The notes: generated from the sequence alone by a model not told the origin. DNA of 64,000 bases from Pseudomonas muyukensis (GCF_019139535.1 NZ_CP077073.1:5360501-5424500), one strand, 5' to 3'; counted from the first letter of the stretch, positions 18,722-27,439 are shown. Made by a program: numbers and translations.

Positions 18722-19411
18722 TTAGCTGCGTTGCGAGTCGAGCTGTTGGTGTTCGGTGACCACGGCCTGGGCCTTGGCGTAGCTCTCGATCAACAACTGG
18801 TAGTGGGGGAACACCGCGCTGTAGGCCTCGGCCCACTCGGCGGCATCCGGGCGGTTCCAGGTGCGCTGCACCTCGGAGCACACGGCAGCGGTGTCCATCG
18901 GCACCACGCCGGCCTGGACCACGCGCGCCAGGGTGACTTCCTGGGCCATCTTGGAGTAGGTGCCTGACGCATCGATGACAGCGAACACCTGGTAGCCGGC
19001 GGCCACTGCGCTGATGCTGGGGAAGGCCATGCACACGCTGGTGATGGTGCCGGCGATGATCAACTGCTTGCGCCCGGTGGCCTTCACCGCAGCGACGAAC
19101 TCGGGGTTGTCCCAGGCATTGATCTCGCCCTTGCGCGCCACGTATTGCGCGTGCGGCGCGGCCTCGTGGATTTCCGGAATCAACGGGCCGTTGGGGCCCT
19201 GGGGCACCGAGGCGGTGGTGATAAGCGGAATCTGCGCCAGGCGGGCGACCTTGGCCAGGGTGATGGCGTTGGCCCGCAACTCGGTCATGGGCATGTCCTT
19301 GACCGTCTGGAACAGGCCGCTCTGGTGGTCGATCAACAGCATGGCGGCGTTGTCGGGGTCGATGCGCGGTACTTGGCCTTGGAAATTGGCAGCTTGCGAG
19401 AATGGGCTCAT
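18722..19411 (-). CDS. Isochorismatase-family cysteine hydrolase, copy 2
   Basis: A 229-residue paralogue of the next gene. It keeps [15 protein letters not shown] with the catalytic Asp, [19 protein letters not shown] with the catalytic Cys, and [10 protein letters not shown], parallel to the positions in copy 1. The start ATG at 19411 has a strong ribosome binding site (gagaggagag); the longer open frame upstream is rejected because it lacks one and its sequence is not family-like. The two copies are clearly diverged, so the duplication is old. It is the first gene of the presumed hydrolase/efflux transcript and faces away from an aldehyde dehydrogenase. Confidence 0.88.
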   Translation of the reverse strand: MSPFSQAANFQGQVPRIDPDNAAMLLIDHQSGLFQTVKDMPMTELRANAITLAKVARLAQIPLITTASVPQGPNGPLIPEIHEAAPHAQYVARKGEINAWDNPEFVAAVKATGRKQLIIAGTITSVCMAFPSISAVAAGYQVFAVIDASGTYSKMAQEVTLARVVQAGVVPMDTAAVCSEVQRTWNRPDAAEWAEAYSAVFPHYQLLIESYAKAQAVVTEHQQLDSQRS

Positions 19412-19805
19412 CGTTCTCTCCTCTCGTATCGAGAACCGGCCGTCCTGGCCTTGGCGGGCGAACCGCGCCCCACACAAATCCGCGGTGGGGATTATCAGAG
19501 TAGGCAACGCTGGCTGAGCGAAACGACCGTCAGTCGGCGGGCCCTGGCAGATGCCCGTGCGGCCTGTGGCCAGCCGGGCGACAGGGCTAACGGTAGAGAG
19601 CCCGGACGCAGGCCGGTAGGCCTATCGGTGCACCCTCAGCGTTGCGCTGGGGGAACGATGAATCACCCGGCGCCGCAAGGGCCTCGACGGCCCCCATTGG
19701 TTCACAAATCCCTGAACTGATTATTTGCCCACAGCGATTTGACGCCCTGCCTGCCGCCAGCAGAATCGCTTCGCCATAATCAAAATAATCGCGCCGGTAC
19801 ACACC
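19412..19805. promoter_or_regulatory. Divergent promoter region between hydrolase and aldehyde dehydrogenase genes
   Basis: 394 bases without a gene, between divergently transcribed units, so it should hold two promoters and operators. It contains a dyad, ccctcagcg/cgctggggg, near 19635-19652 and an A/T-rich stretch (cataatcaaaataatc) 15 to 30 bases before the dehydrogenase start. I could not assign a specific regulator site. Confidence 0.5.
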
Positions 19806-21236
19806 ATGACCCCTTCTCACTACATCGACGGCCACTGGGTCGAAGGCCAGGGCAGCGACTGCATCGTTGTCCATGACCCATCCGATGCCCAGCCGTTCGC
19901 CGAACTGCTGGCCGCCAGCAGCGCACAGGTCGACCAGGCCGTGGCTGGCGCACGTCGCGCCCTGGCATCCTGGAAAACCGTCAGCGCCGCCGAGCGCGCC
20001 GCCTACCTGCGCGGTTTCGCCGAGCAACTGGGCCTGCGCCGCGACGCGCTGATCGCCCTGCAGATGCGCAACAACGGCAAACCGCGCCACGAAGCACAGA
20101 TCGACCTGGACGATGCCATCGCCACCTTCGCCTACTACGCCGACCTTGCCGAACAGCTGCCGGCGAAGAACCGCGACGTACCCCTGGCCGCCCCAGGCTT
20201 CAGCGCCCGCACCCGCCTGGAGCCAGTGGGGGTGGTCGGCCTGATCGTGCCCTGGAACTTCCCGCTGGTGACCAGCGCCTGGAAGCTCGCCCCGGCCCTG
20301 GCCGCCGGTTGCACCGTGGTGCTCAAGCCCTCGGAAGTCACCCCGCTGGTCGAACTCGCCTACGGTCAGATCGCCGAGACGCTAGGCCTGCCGGCCGGCG
20401 TGCTGAACATCATCAATGGCAAGGCCGAGACCGGCGCTGCGCTGAGCGGCCACAACGGCCTGGACAAGCTGTCGTTCACCGGCAGCAATGGCGTCGGCAG
20501 CCAGGTGATGCGCGCCGCCGCCGCGCAATGCCGGCCCGTCACGCTGGAGCTGGGCGGCAAGTCGGCGATCGTGGTGTTCGATGATTGCCAGGTCGACCAG
20601 GCGCTGGACTGGATTATCGCCGGCATTACCTGGAACGCCGGGCAGATGTGCTCGGCCACCTCGCGCCTGCTGGTGCAGGACGGCATCGCCGAGGCCTTGC
20701 TGCCGCGCCTTCGCCAGGCACTGGCGGCGTTGCGGGTGGGCAACCCGCTGGAGCAGGAAGTCGACATGGGCCCGCTGACCAGCCAGGGGCAATGGCTGAA
20801 GGTGGCTGGCTACTTCGCCACGGCCCGGGAAGAGGGCCTTGAGTGCCTGACCGGCGGCACGGCGCTGGATCGCGAGGGCTGGTTCGTCAGCCCGACCTTA
20901 TATGTGGATGTTCCTGAAGACAGCCGCCTGTGGCGGGAGGAGATCTTCGGGCCGGTGCTGTGCGCGCGGCGCTTCGCCAGCGAAGCCGAGGCCATCGCCC
21001 AGGCCAACGACAGCCGCTTCGGGCTGGTGGCCACCGTCTGCAGCGCCGACCTGGACCGCGCCGAGCGCGTGGCCGACGCGCTGGAGGTGGGCCATGTGTG
21101 GATCAACTCGGTGCAGGCGGTGTTCGTCGAAACGTCGTGGGGCGGGACCAAGGCCAGCGGCATCGGCCGCGAGCTTGGGCCCTGGGGGTTGGCGGGGTAT
21201 CAGTCGGTGAAGCATGTGACGCGGTGCCTGGGGTAG
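19806..21236 (+). CDS. NAD(P)-dependent aldehyde dehydrogenase (betaine-aldehyde-dehydrogenase-like)
   Basis: A 476-residue enzyme that oxidises an aldehyde to the acid. It has the cofactor-binding segment IVPWNFPLV, the FTGSNGVGSQV motif, the general base Glu in LELGG (E248) and the catalytic Cys in NAGQMCSATSR (C282), all in the expected order. The overall similarity is to betaine/aminoaldehyde dehydrogenases, but the substrate cannot be fixed. The start is ATG at 19806 with only a weak ribosome binding site. It is transcribed away from the hydrolase/efflux genes and could share their regulator. Confidence 0.9.
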   Translation: MTPSHYIDGHWVEGQGSDCIVVHDPSDAQPFAELLAASSAQVDQAVAGARRALASWKTVSAAERAAYLRGFAEQLGLRRDALIALQMRNNGKPRHEAQIDLDDAIATFAYYADLAEQLPAKNRDVPLAAPGFSARTRLEPVGVVGLIVPWNFPLVTSAWKLAPALAAGCTVVLKPSEVTPLVELAYGQIAETLGLPAGVLNIINGKAETGAALSGHNGLDKLSFTGSNGVGSQVMRAAAAQCRPVTLELGGKSAIVVFDDCQVDQALDWIIAGITWNAGQMCSATSRLLVQDGIAEALLPRLRQALAALRVGNPLEQEVDMGPLTSQGQWLKVAGYFATAREEGLECLTGGTALDREGWFVSPTLYVDVPEDSRLWREEIFGPVLCARRFASEAEAIAQANDSRFGLVATVCSADLDRAERVADALEVGHVWINSVQAVFVETSWGGTKASGIGRELGPWGLAGYQSVKHVTRCLG

Positions 21237-21287
21237 ACCGCTCGCGATGCACGTGGGCGCTGCCCCACAGCGACTTGCTTGCACGAT

Positions 21288-21322
21288 CCCTGTAGGCGCG
21301 GCCTTGTGTCGCGCCTACAGGG
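21288..21322. terminator. Symmetric hairpin between convergent genes
   Basis: ccctgtaggcgcg (21288-21300) pairs perfectly with cgcgcctacaggg (21310-21322) around the loop gccttgtgt. It resembles the REP family seen elsewhere in the window and lies between two convergent genes, so it probably acts as a bidirectional transcript end, although it has no T tract. Confidence 0.55.
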
Positions 21323-21361
21323 GCGCGGGAGCGCGCCGATGCGACCGGCCGCGCGAGGGCA

Positions 21362-23764
21362 TCAAGCGGGCTCGTCGGCCGGTCGCCCATTCTCCTGCAC
21401 CAGCACCATGCTCTGCGGCGACGACAAGGCGATGCCTGCCTCGCGCAGGCGCGCAAGAATGGTGAACAACAGGTCGCTGCGCGTGCTCGACACCTGGCGC
21501 GGCGAGCCCACGTAGCCGCTGACCGCGATCACCATGCCACTGCTGGTCAGGTCCTTGAACGTCACCGAAGTCGCCGGTGCGTCGAGGATCGCGTCATGCT
21601 CCTTGTACGCCGCCAGCAGCAACTCGCGCACCTGGCTGGCGTCGGTCTCCAGCGGCAAGGTCAGGGTCACGCCGACCACGCCCAGGGCATTGGCCATGGT
21701 CACGTTGCGCACGTTCTGCGAAATGAACTGCGAGTTGGGCACGATCACCGTCGAGCGGTCGGACATCTGGATCTCGGTGGCGCGCACGTTGATCCGCCGA
21801 ATATCCCCCTCCACGCCCGCCAGGCTCACCCAGTCGCCCACCTTCACCGGGCGCTCGGTGAGCAGGATCAGGCCGGAAATGAAGTTCTGCACGATTTGCT
21901 GCAAGCCGAAACCGATACCCACCGACAAGGCACTGACCACCCAGGTCAGGCTGGTCAGGTTGATGTGCAGGGTGGACATCACCAGCATCGCCAGGAACAG
22001 GAAGCCCAGGTAGCCGACCAGGGTCACCAGCGAGGCGCGCATGCCGGCATCCATGTCGGTTTCCGGCAGCAGGCGCTCGCTCAGCCAGCGCTTGACCACG
22101 CGGATGGCGAACCAGCCGCCGAGGAAGATCGCCACGGCCAGGAGGATGTCCTGGGGCACGATCTTCAGGTTGCCGAGCACCTTGCCGCCGCTGCCGTCCC
22201 AGTCGGCCAGGCTCAGCAGCAACTCGCCCGGGCTGGTGCCCGAGGGCATGAACACCAGCAGTGCCGCGGCGAACAGCAACAGGGTGCGGCCGATACCGGC
22301 GAGAATGGTGCTGGCCTGGGCCTGGTGGCGCTGTTGCAAGCCCAGCGCCGAGGCCAGGGCCAGGCCCCCGGGCTGGCGCGGCGACAGCAGGGTTTCGCAC
22401 AGGTCGCCGAACACCGTGACCAACAGGTAGGCACAGGTGGTGACCACGCTGACCCACAGCAACTTGCCAGTCAGGTAGAACGCCAAGGTGAGGTAGCCGG
22501 CGAGCAGGGTCAGCAGGATCAAGCCCACCCACACCACGATCACCGCCGGAATCAGCCCGGCCAGGCCGGTCGGACGCGGCAGCTCATGCTTGCGCAAGGT
22601 CCGCCGGTAGCGCACCAGGGCGAAGACGAACAACAGCGACACCACCAGCGCGGTCAGGCCGTTGGTGGCCAGGGTCAGCGCCAGGCTGGTGCCGATCACG
22701 CTGTTGATGCGCTCCTGGGTCAGCATCACCATCAGCACCAGGGCCAAGACCTTGGGGAACCAGCCCAGGGCACTGGCGACCTCGTCGGGGATCGGCGGCA
22801 GGCGCCAGGAAGGCCGCTGCAGCATCAGCATGGCGCGGCCCAGGCCGGAAATGAACGCGCTGAACACCACCAGGGTGAGCACATGGTTGGTCAGGCTGGC
22901 GATATCGGTGCCCAGCTCGGCACTGCTTTCCAGGCCCCAGCGCAGCAGCGATACCGAGCCGGCGATGGTGCCCAGGGTCGCCAGGCTCACGCTCAGGGCC
23001 AAGGCGCTGCGGCGCAGCCGGCCTTCGGGCAACCAGCGCACCATGGCGTCGGCCAGCAGGCGCTCGAGCATCCGCCGCACCCAGGTCCAGACCAGCACGG
23101 CGGCAATCAGGGTGCTGAAAAAGAACCAGCGGTGCTCGGCGCTGGTGGCGCTGGCCAGGGCATCGGCCGCTTCGCCGCGCAAGTCGCGCAGGCGCGCCAG
23201 GTCTTCGTCGGTGGGGCGGATCAGGCTCGACCAGAACGCCGGGCTCAAGGGGCTGGCTGCGCGGCTGGTGACCTGCGAGTTGAACAGGCTGCGGCGCAGG
23301 TTGACGATCTGCGTGGAGAGGTCGCGGGCCGACTGGGTCAGCTGCGTCGCTTCCTTCTGCTCGGCCTGTACCGCGTTCTTCTCCGCGGCCAGTTGCTGGC
23401 GCTGGCGGGTCAGGCTCTCGGCCTCGTCTGGCTGTGGCGGGCCGAACACATTGAGCTGGTCGTCGAGGCGTTCGACGTCGGCGGTGCGCTGGGTCGCCAG
23501 CACATCGGCCTGGCGCTGCACCTGCAGGGCCTGCTGGCGCAACTGCGACAGCAGGTCGTCGTTGGCATTGGCACTGACGCCCTGGCGGATCTGGTCGAGG
23601 TGCTCGCTCAGTTGCTCCAGGCTTGCGTCTTCGTCCAGCACCTGCTGCTCGGCCACGGCCAGGCGCGACACCGGCGTGGCCGGGGCGGCCCAGGCGGGGA
23701 GCGCCAGCCACAACAGCAGGGCTAGAACGCATGGGTAAAATCGGTCAAGGCTGACACGCCTCAT
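21362..23764 (-). CDS. MscS-family mechanosensitive channel with DUF3772-type periplasmic domain
   Basis: An 800-residue inner-membrane channel that should open under hypo-osmotic membrane tension. It starts with a signal peptide (to about residue 26), then a periplasmic coiled-coil domain rich in Gln/Glu (about 30-200, DUF3772-like), then about ten membrane segments. It ends with the MscS pore helix and beta domain (SVGIGFGLQQIVQNFISGL at about 610-630, then RPVKVGDWVSLAGVEGDI). It is far larger than E. coli MscS and closer in layout to MscK/YbdG-type proteins. It is monocistronic, converging with the dehydrogenase gene. Confidence 0.92.
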   Translation of the reverse strand: MRRVSLDRFYPCVLALLLWLALPAWAAPATPVSRLAVAEQQVLDEDASLEQLSEHLDQIRQGVSANANDDLLSQLRQQALQVQRQADVLATQRTADVERLDDQLNVFGPPQPDEAESLTRQRQQLAAEKNAVQAEQKEATQLTQSARDLSTQIVNLRRSLFNSQVTSRAASPLSPAFWSSLIRPTDEDLARLRDLRGEAADALASATSAEHRWFFFSTLIAAVLVWTWVRRMLERLLADAMVRWLPEGRLRRSALALSVSLATLGTIAGSVSLLRWGLESSAELGTDIASLTNHVLTLVVFSAFISGLGRAMLMLQRPSWRLPPIPDEVASALGWFPKVLALVLMVMLTQERINSVIGTSLALTLATNGLTALVVSLLFVFALVRYRRTLRKHELPRPTGLAGLIPAVIVVWVGLILLTLLAGYLTLAFYLTGKLLWVSVVTTCAYLLVTVFGDLCETLLSPRQPGGLALASALGLQQRHQAQASTILAGIGRTLLLFAAALLVFMPSGTSPGELLLSLADWDGSGGKVLGNLKIVPQDILLAVAIFLGGWFAIRVVKRWLSERLLPETDMDAGMRASLVTLVGYLGFLFLAMLVMSTLHINLTSLTWVVSALSVGIGFGLQQIVQNFISGLILLTERPVKVGDWVSLAGVEGDIRRINVRATEIQMSDRSTVIVPNSQFISQNVRNVTMANALGVVGVTLTLPLETDASQVRELLLAAYKEHDAILDAPATSVTFKDLTSSGMVIAVSGYVGSPRQVSSTRSDLLFTILARLREAGIALSSPQSMVLVQENGRPADEPA

Positions 23765-23818
23765 CGAATGTTCCTCTATACAACTCGACAGGGCGCAAAT
23801 TCTACGCGTTCCGCAGGC

Positions 23819-24874
23819 TCAGGAGTGTGCCGTTTCTCGGGCCAGCAACTGGCGTTTGCGCTCCACGCCCCAGCGGTAGCCGCTGAGGTCGCCGTCGCGG
23901 CGCACCACCCGGTGACAGGGGATGGCCACGGCGATGGTATTGGCCGCGCAGGCCTGGGCCACCGCCCGCACGGCCTTGGGCGCGCCGATGCGCGCGGCGA
24001 TCTCGGTATAGCTGACCTGGGTACCCGCCGGCACTTCGCGCAGCGCCTGCCAGACCCGCTCCTGGAACGCCGTGCCCTGCACATCCAGTGGCAACGCCAG
24101 GCCCAGCGCCGGCGCCTCGACAAAGCCGATCACCTCGGCGACCAGGCGCTCGAAGGCCTGGTCGCCGCCGATCAGGGTGGCCTTGGGGAATTTGTCCTGC
24201 AGATCCTGCAACAAGGGCTCTGGCTCGTCACCCAGCAGGATCGCGCAGATCCCCCGCTCGCTCTGCGCCACCAGGATCGCCCCCAGCGAGCACTGGGCCA
24301 GGGCGAAACGGATGGTGGCGCCCTGGCCGCCGGCGCGGTACTGCCGTGGGCGCATACCCAGGCGCGCGTCGGCGCTTTCGTAGAAGCGGCTATTGGAGTT
24401 GTAGCCCGCCTCGTAGATCGCCTCGGTGACGCTGGTCCCGGTATCCAGCTGCTCGCGCAGGCGCCGGGCGCGAAAGGCCGAGGCATAGGCCTTGGGCGTG
24501 AGCCCGGTTTCGGCCTTGAACAGGCGGTGCAGGTGGAACGGGCTGACATTCAGTTCGGCGCCGAGCTGATCGAGGTTCGGCGCCGTGTCGCTGGCCTCGA
24601 TCAGCCGGCAGGCGCGGGCCACCCGTTCGCTGCGGCGGCTGCCAAGGCCGGCCTTGCAGCGCTTGCAGGCACGGTAGCCGGCGGCCTCGGCCTGGTCGGC
24701 GTCGGCAAAGAACTCGACGTTCTCGCGCTTGGCCAGGCGCGAGGTGCAGGCCGGTTGGCAGTAGATTCCAGTGGTGCGCACGGCGTAGACGAAGTGGCCC
24801 GTGGCGCCGCTGTCGCGGGCCTGCACGGCGTGCCAGCGCTCGGCGTCGGTGGTGTAGGTCGCGGTGGGTTTCAT
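23819..24874 (-). CDS. ada: Bifunctional Ada: alkylation-response activator and O6-methylguanine-DNA methyltransferase
   Basis: Removes methyl groups from phosphotriesters and O6-methylguanine and, once methylated, activates repair genes. The 351-residue protein has the N-terminal zinc site with C39, C43, C70 and C73 (C39 in TGIYCQPACTSR is the acceptor), an AraC-type helix-turn-helix (about 85-180, GYNSNSRFYESADARLGM) and the C-terminal methyltransferase with IPCHRV (Cys near residue 319). It lies close to alkA, separated by the REP array and the IS element, so the two alkylation-repair genes are neighbours but no longer directly adjacent. Confidence 0.97.
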   Translation of the reverse strand: MKPTATYTTDAERWHAVQARDSGATGHFVYAVRTTGIYCQPACTSRLAKRENVEFFADADQAEAAGYRACKRCKAGLGSRRSERVARACRLIEASDTAPNLDQLGAELNVSPFHLHRLFKAETGLTPKAYASAFRARRLREQLDTGTSVTEAIYEAGYNSNSRFYESADARLGMRPRQYRAGGQGATIRFALAQCSLGAILVAQSERGICAILLGDEPEPLLQDLQDKFPKATLIGGDQAFERLVAEVIGFVEAPALGLALPLDVQGTAFQERVWQALREVPAGTQVSYTEIAARIGAPKAVRAVAQACAANTIAVAIPCHRVVRRDGDLSGYRWGVERKRQLLARETAHS

Positions 24875-25273
24875 GGGCCTCTCCTGGAGTTCGATGCCGT
24901 CAGCCTGGCAGGGCCGGCGCTGCGCGTAACTCCGAATCTTGCGTTGTTTTCAGCGGTCTGATTGCCCGCGAACACCGGCATGGCCGGTGCATCGCCTGGT
25001 TCGCCAGCAAGGCTGGCTCCTACAGGTATTGCAGGCCGTAACCGTTGTAGGAGCCGGCCTTGCCGGCGAACACCGGCACAGCCGGTGCCATCCTCCGCGT
25101 CGCCTGGTTCGCCAGCAAGGCTGGCTCCTACAGGTATTGCAGGCCGTAACCGTTGCAGGAGCCGGCTTGCCGGCGAACACCGGCGCAGCCGGTGCCATCC
25201 TCCGCGGCGCCTGGTTCGCCAGCAAGCTGGCTCCTACAGGTATTGCAGGCCGTAAGCGTTGTAGGAGCCGGCC
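24875..25273. repeat. Left part of a tandem REP array (about 107-bp units)
   Basis: After about 80 bases of ada upstream sequence, the region from about 24960 is a tandem array. The landmark gcctggt occurs at 24994, 25102 and 25209, a period of 107-108 bases. Each unit holds two oppositely oriented REP palindromes (gccagcaaggctggctcctac and gtaggagccggccttgccgg) plus a third dyad (caccgg...ccggtg). The array is broken at 25273 by the insertion sequence and resumes at 26498. No gene is present; short open frames here are repeats of the same peptide in successive units. Confidence 0.92.
25271..25273. repeat. Target-site duplication, left copy (gcc)
   Basis: The 3-base gcc before the IS left end is repeated directly after the right end at 26498-26500. 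Removing the IS plus one copy restores the sequence gccggccttgccgg, which matches the intact units of the array. Confidence 0.88.
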
Positions 25274-25313
25274 TGTAGTGGTCCAGTTTTTTTGGACCAC
25301 GACGTAGGAGCTT

Positions 25314-26147
25314 TTAGGCCGCCAGCTCCTCAAAAGTAGCTGGTGGCAGATCGTTCGAAGCGTAGTGACAGCGGTGATGGTTGTAGTGAGCAATAAACTC
25401 CATCACATCTTTCTCCGCCTCTCTGTGATTTGTATAACCATCCTCCGGTACCCAGTCCTGCTTCAACGTCCTGAAGTAGCGTTCTACAACGGCGTTATCC
25501 CAGCAATTGGCTCGTCGGCTCATGCTCTGCACGATACTCTTTTCAGCCAAATACCCTACAAAACGATCAGAGGTGTACTGACACCCCTGGTCAGAATGAA
25601 ACATCAATCCAGAACCCGGTTTGCGCAGGGCAACAGCTAACCGCAAGGCCCGGAGCGAGAGATCGGTATCAGCTGTTTTCGAACAGGCCCAACCCACGAT
25701 CCGGCGGGAAAACAGGTCCATCACCACTGCCATGTACAGCCAGCGTCCACCTGCCCGTATGTAGGTGATATCTCCCGCCCACCGCACGTTGGGATGCACG
25801 GGGTTGAAGCGGCGATCCAGGAGATTGGCAGCTGTAGGGGCTGGTTTCGTGGCTCGCCGATAATGCGCGTAGCGCGGGCGTTTCCAGTGCAGATCCAGCC
25901 TCTTCATCAAGCTACGCATGCGATAGCGCCCGACCGCGAACCCTTTTTTTCGCAGTTCCTTGGAAAAACCTCGACTACCCAAAGCACCGCGAAATGTCCT
26001 GTGCAATTGGCGTATTTCCTTTTCCAAGCGTCGCTCAATGGGCTTGATCAGCCGAGGCTTACGGCTCGCGTAGTGACTGCTACGTGGCACGCTCAGAAGT
26101 CGACACAAATGACGCGTGGACAGTCGACCCTTGAGCCGTGCGATCAC
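25314..26147 (-). CDS. IS3-family transposase OrfB (DDE integrase domain)
   Basis: The catalytic half of the transposase, 277 residues counted from the GTG at 26147. An HTH_21-type segment (about 40-95) is followed by the rve integrase core with D126 (WAGDITYI), D186 (FHSDQG) and E222 (NAVVERYF), giving the DD(35)E spacing. In IS3 elements this frame is mostly expressed by a -1 frameshift from orfA, and the signal for it is present here. The internal GTG overlaps the orfA stop codon and may also allow separate translation. Confidence 0.95.
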   Translation of the reverse strand: MIARLKGRLSTRHLCRLLSVPRSSHYASRKPRLIKPIERRLEKEIRQLHRTFRGALGSRGFSKELRKKGFAVGRYRMRSLMKRLDLHWKRPRYAHYRRATKPAPTAANLLDRRFNPVHPNVRWAGDITYIRAGGRWLYMAVVMDLFSRRIVGWACSKTADTDLSLRALRLAVALRKPGSGLMFHSDQGCQYTSDRFVGYLAEKSIVQSMSRRANCWDNAVVERYFRTLKQDWVPEDGYTNHREAEKDVMEFIAHYNHHRCHYASNDLPPATFEELAA

Positions 26148-26440
26148 TTTCTTCGGCAGAACAGTGCCCTCAGATGAGAGGGCAACTGCTTTTTTAGAAC
26201 GTCGTTCTCGGCCTCCAGCAGCTCTAGTCTGGCCTTCAGTGAATCAATGAGTTCCTGGTCTTGAGGCCGAGTCGTTTGCGTGGCTCCTTCATGCTCCTTG
26301 CGCCATGCTCGAACCCAGCGTCGCAGGGCTGTGGGCCCCACTCCCATCTGCTCACATGCCTTGGGCACGGAGTAGTTCATTTCCACGACCAAGCGAACAG
26401 CTTCGGCCTTTTCTTCAGCAGGAACGTTACGAAAACCCAT
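26144..26440 (-). CDS. IS3-family transposase OrfA (helix-turn-helix, HTH_Tnp_1)
   Basis: A 98-residue DNA-binding protein: a helix-turn-helix in the first 50 residues (AEAVRLVVEMNYSVPKACEQMGVGPTALRRWVR, read in parts) and a leucine zipper at about 60-85 (LIDSLKARLELLEAENDVLKKQL) that mediates multimerisation. It is read leftward ahead of orfB. The A6G slippery site lies inside its last 25 codons. Confidence 0.94.
   Translation of the reverse strand: MGFRNVPAEEKAEAVRLVVEMNYSVPKACEQMGVGPTALRRWVRAWRKEHEGATQTTRPQDQELIDSLKARLELLEAENDVLKKQLPSHLRALFCRRK
26165..26195 (-). promoter_or_regulatory. Programmed -1 frameshift signal of the IS (A6G plus hairpin)
   Basis: On the minus strand the heptamer AAAAAAG (26195-26189) sits so that the orfA frame reads cta-aaa-aag. 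Slipping by -1 leads into the orfB frame without a stop. A hairpin, gccctc-tcatct-gagggc, follows within a few bases. A slippery A-run followed by a stem-loop is the known way IS3 elements make the OrfAB fusion transposase. Confidence 0.88.
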
Positions 26441-26497
26441 GATGCGTCCTTAGGTTGATGCTCCTACATCATGGTCCAAAAACATTGAGCCACAACA

Positions 26498-26812
26498 GCC
26501 TTGCCGGCGAACACCGGCGTTGCCGGTGCCATCCTCCGCGGCGCCTGGTTCGCCAGCAAGGCTGGCTCCTACGGGCATTGCAGGCCGTAACCGTTGTAGG
26601 AGCCGGCTTGCCGGCGAACACCGGCGTGGCCGGTGCCATCCTCCGCGTTGCCTGGTTCGCCAGCAAGCTGGCTCCTACAGGTATTGCAGGCCGTAACCGT
26701 TGTAGGAGCCGGCCTTGCCGGCGAACACCGGCATGGCCGGTGCCATCCTCCGCGGCGCCTGGCTCGCCAGCAAGCTGGCTACAGGAGGAGCGTCTGCGCC
26801 ACGACTGGGCCT
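26498..26812. repeat. Right part of the tandem REP array
   Basis: The array resumes after the IS with gcctggt or gcctggc at 26543, 26650 and 26757, again a 107-base period. Together with the left part there are six units. The last unit is degenerate, and the array ends about 26785, just before the alkA stop codon. No gene is visible. Confidence 0.9.
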
Positions 26813-27439
26813 TCACGCTCGCCACAGATACCACGCCGCCACCGTGCGATACGGGCGCCAGGCCATTCCCAGCCCGCGCATCTGCGCGGGTGTCGGGGCC
26901 TTCTCCAGCCCTTTGAGGCGCCGATAGCCTTCGCGCACGCCAAAATCATCCACTGGCAGGATATCCGAACGCTCAAGGCTGTAGATCAACAGCATCTCCA
27001 CCGTCCAGCGTCCCACCCCGCGCAGGGCCACCAGCCGTTCGATCAAGGCTTCGTCTTCCAGCACCAGGGCCTGCGCCCGACTCGGCACTGTCCCGTCCAG
27101 GCTGGCCTGGGCGATGCCGTGCAAGGTTGCCGTCTTGCTCGCGGAAAATCCGCAGGCGCGCATGGTCTCAGGCGTCACTGCCAGCAATTGCGCAGGCGTG
27201 GGGAATGCCGCTTCAGCAAACAGCGCCAGCAACCGCCCGAGAATCGCCTGCGCCGCCCGCGCATGCAACTGCTGGTAGGCAATTGCCCGGACCAACGCCT
27301 CGTAGGGCTCGCGCCCAGGCGTGGCGCGGTGCAAGCAGGGCCCGACGGTAGCGATATGCCGCGCCCAGTCTGCATCCAGCCCAGCGAGGGACTGCGTGGC
27401 CTGCATGACAGCGTGTGGCGAAAGGTCTGCAAGAATCAT
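26813..27439 (-). CDS. alkA: DNA-3-methyladenine glycosylase II (AlkA-like)
   Basis: Excises alkylated bases from DNA. The 208-residue protein has the helix-hairpin-helix with the glycine-rich turn and catalytic aspartate: ALRGVGRWTVEMLLIY followed by ILPVDDFGVREGYRR (the Asp of PVDDFGV). It lacks the N-terminal TBP-like domain of E. coli AlkA and so belongs to the short form. The start at 27439 (MILADLS) was chosen; an ATG 9 bases upstream (MPSMILADLS) is equally possible, and longer frames are rejected. It is near ada, consistent with one alkylation-repair locus. Confidence 0.9.
   Translation of the reverse strand: MILADLSPHAVMQATQSLAGLDADWARHIATVGPCLHRATPGREPYEALVRAIAYQQLHARAAQAILGRLLALFAEAAFPTPAQLLAVTPETMRACGFSASKTATLHGIAQASLDGTVPSRAQALVLEDEALIERLVALRGVGRWTVEMLLIYSLERSDILPVDDFGVREGYRRLKGLEKAPTPAQMRGLGMAWRPYRTVAAWYLWRA

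Larger units (their letters stand above)
25274..26497 (-). mobile_element. Intact IS3-family insertion sequence, 1224 bp
   Basis: The two ends are imperfect inverted repeats of about 38 bases. The left end begins tgtagtggtccag and the right end, reversed, begins tgttgtggctcaa; both then continue with tttttggacca and end in gtaggagc. The element is flanked by the 3-base direct repeat gcc (25271-25273 and 26498-26500). It carries orfA and orfB with the IS3-type arrangement and a frameshift signal. Both reading frames are open, so it may still be active. The exact IS name is not assigned. Confidence 0.93.

Noticed and set aside
24960..25273. Repeated units considered as a CRISPR array
   Set aside because: The period is 107 bases with fully conserved internal palindromes and no unique spacers, and there are no cas genes. 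It is a REP/BIME-type array.
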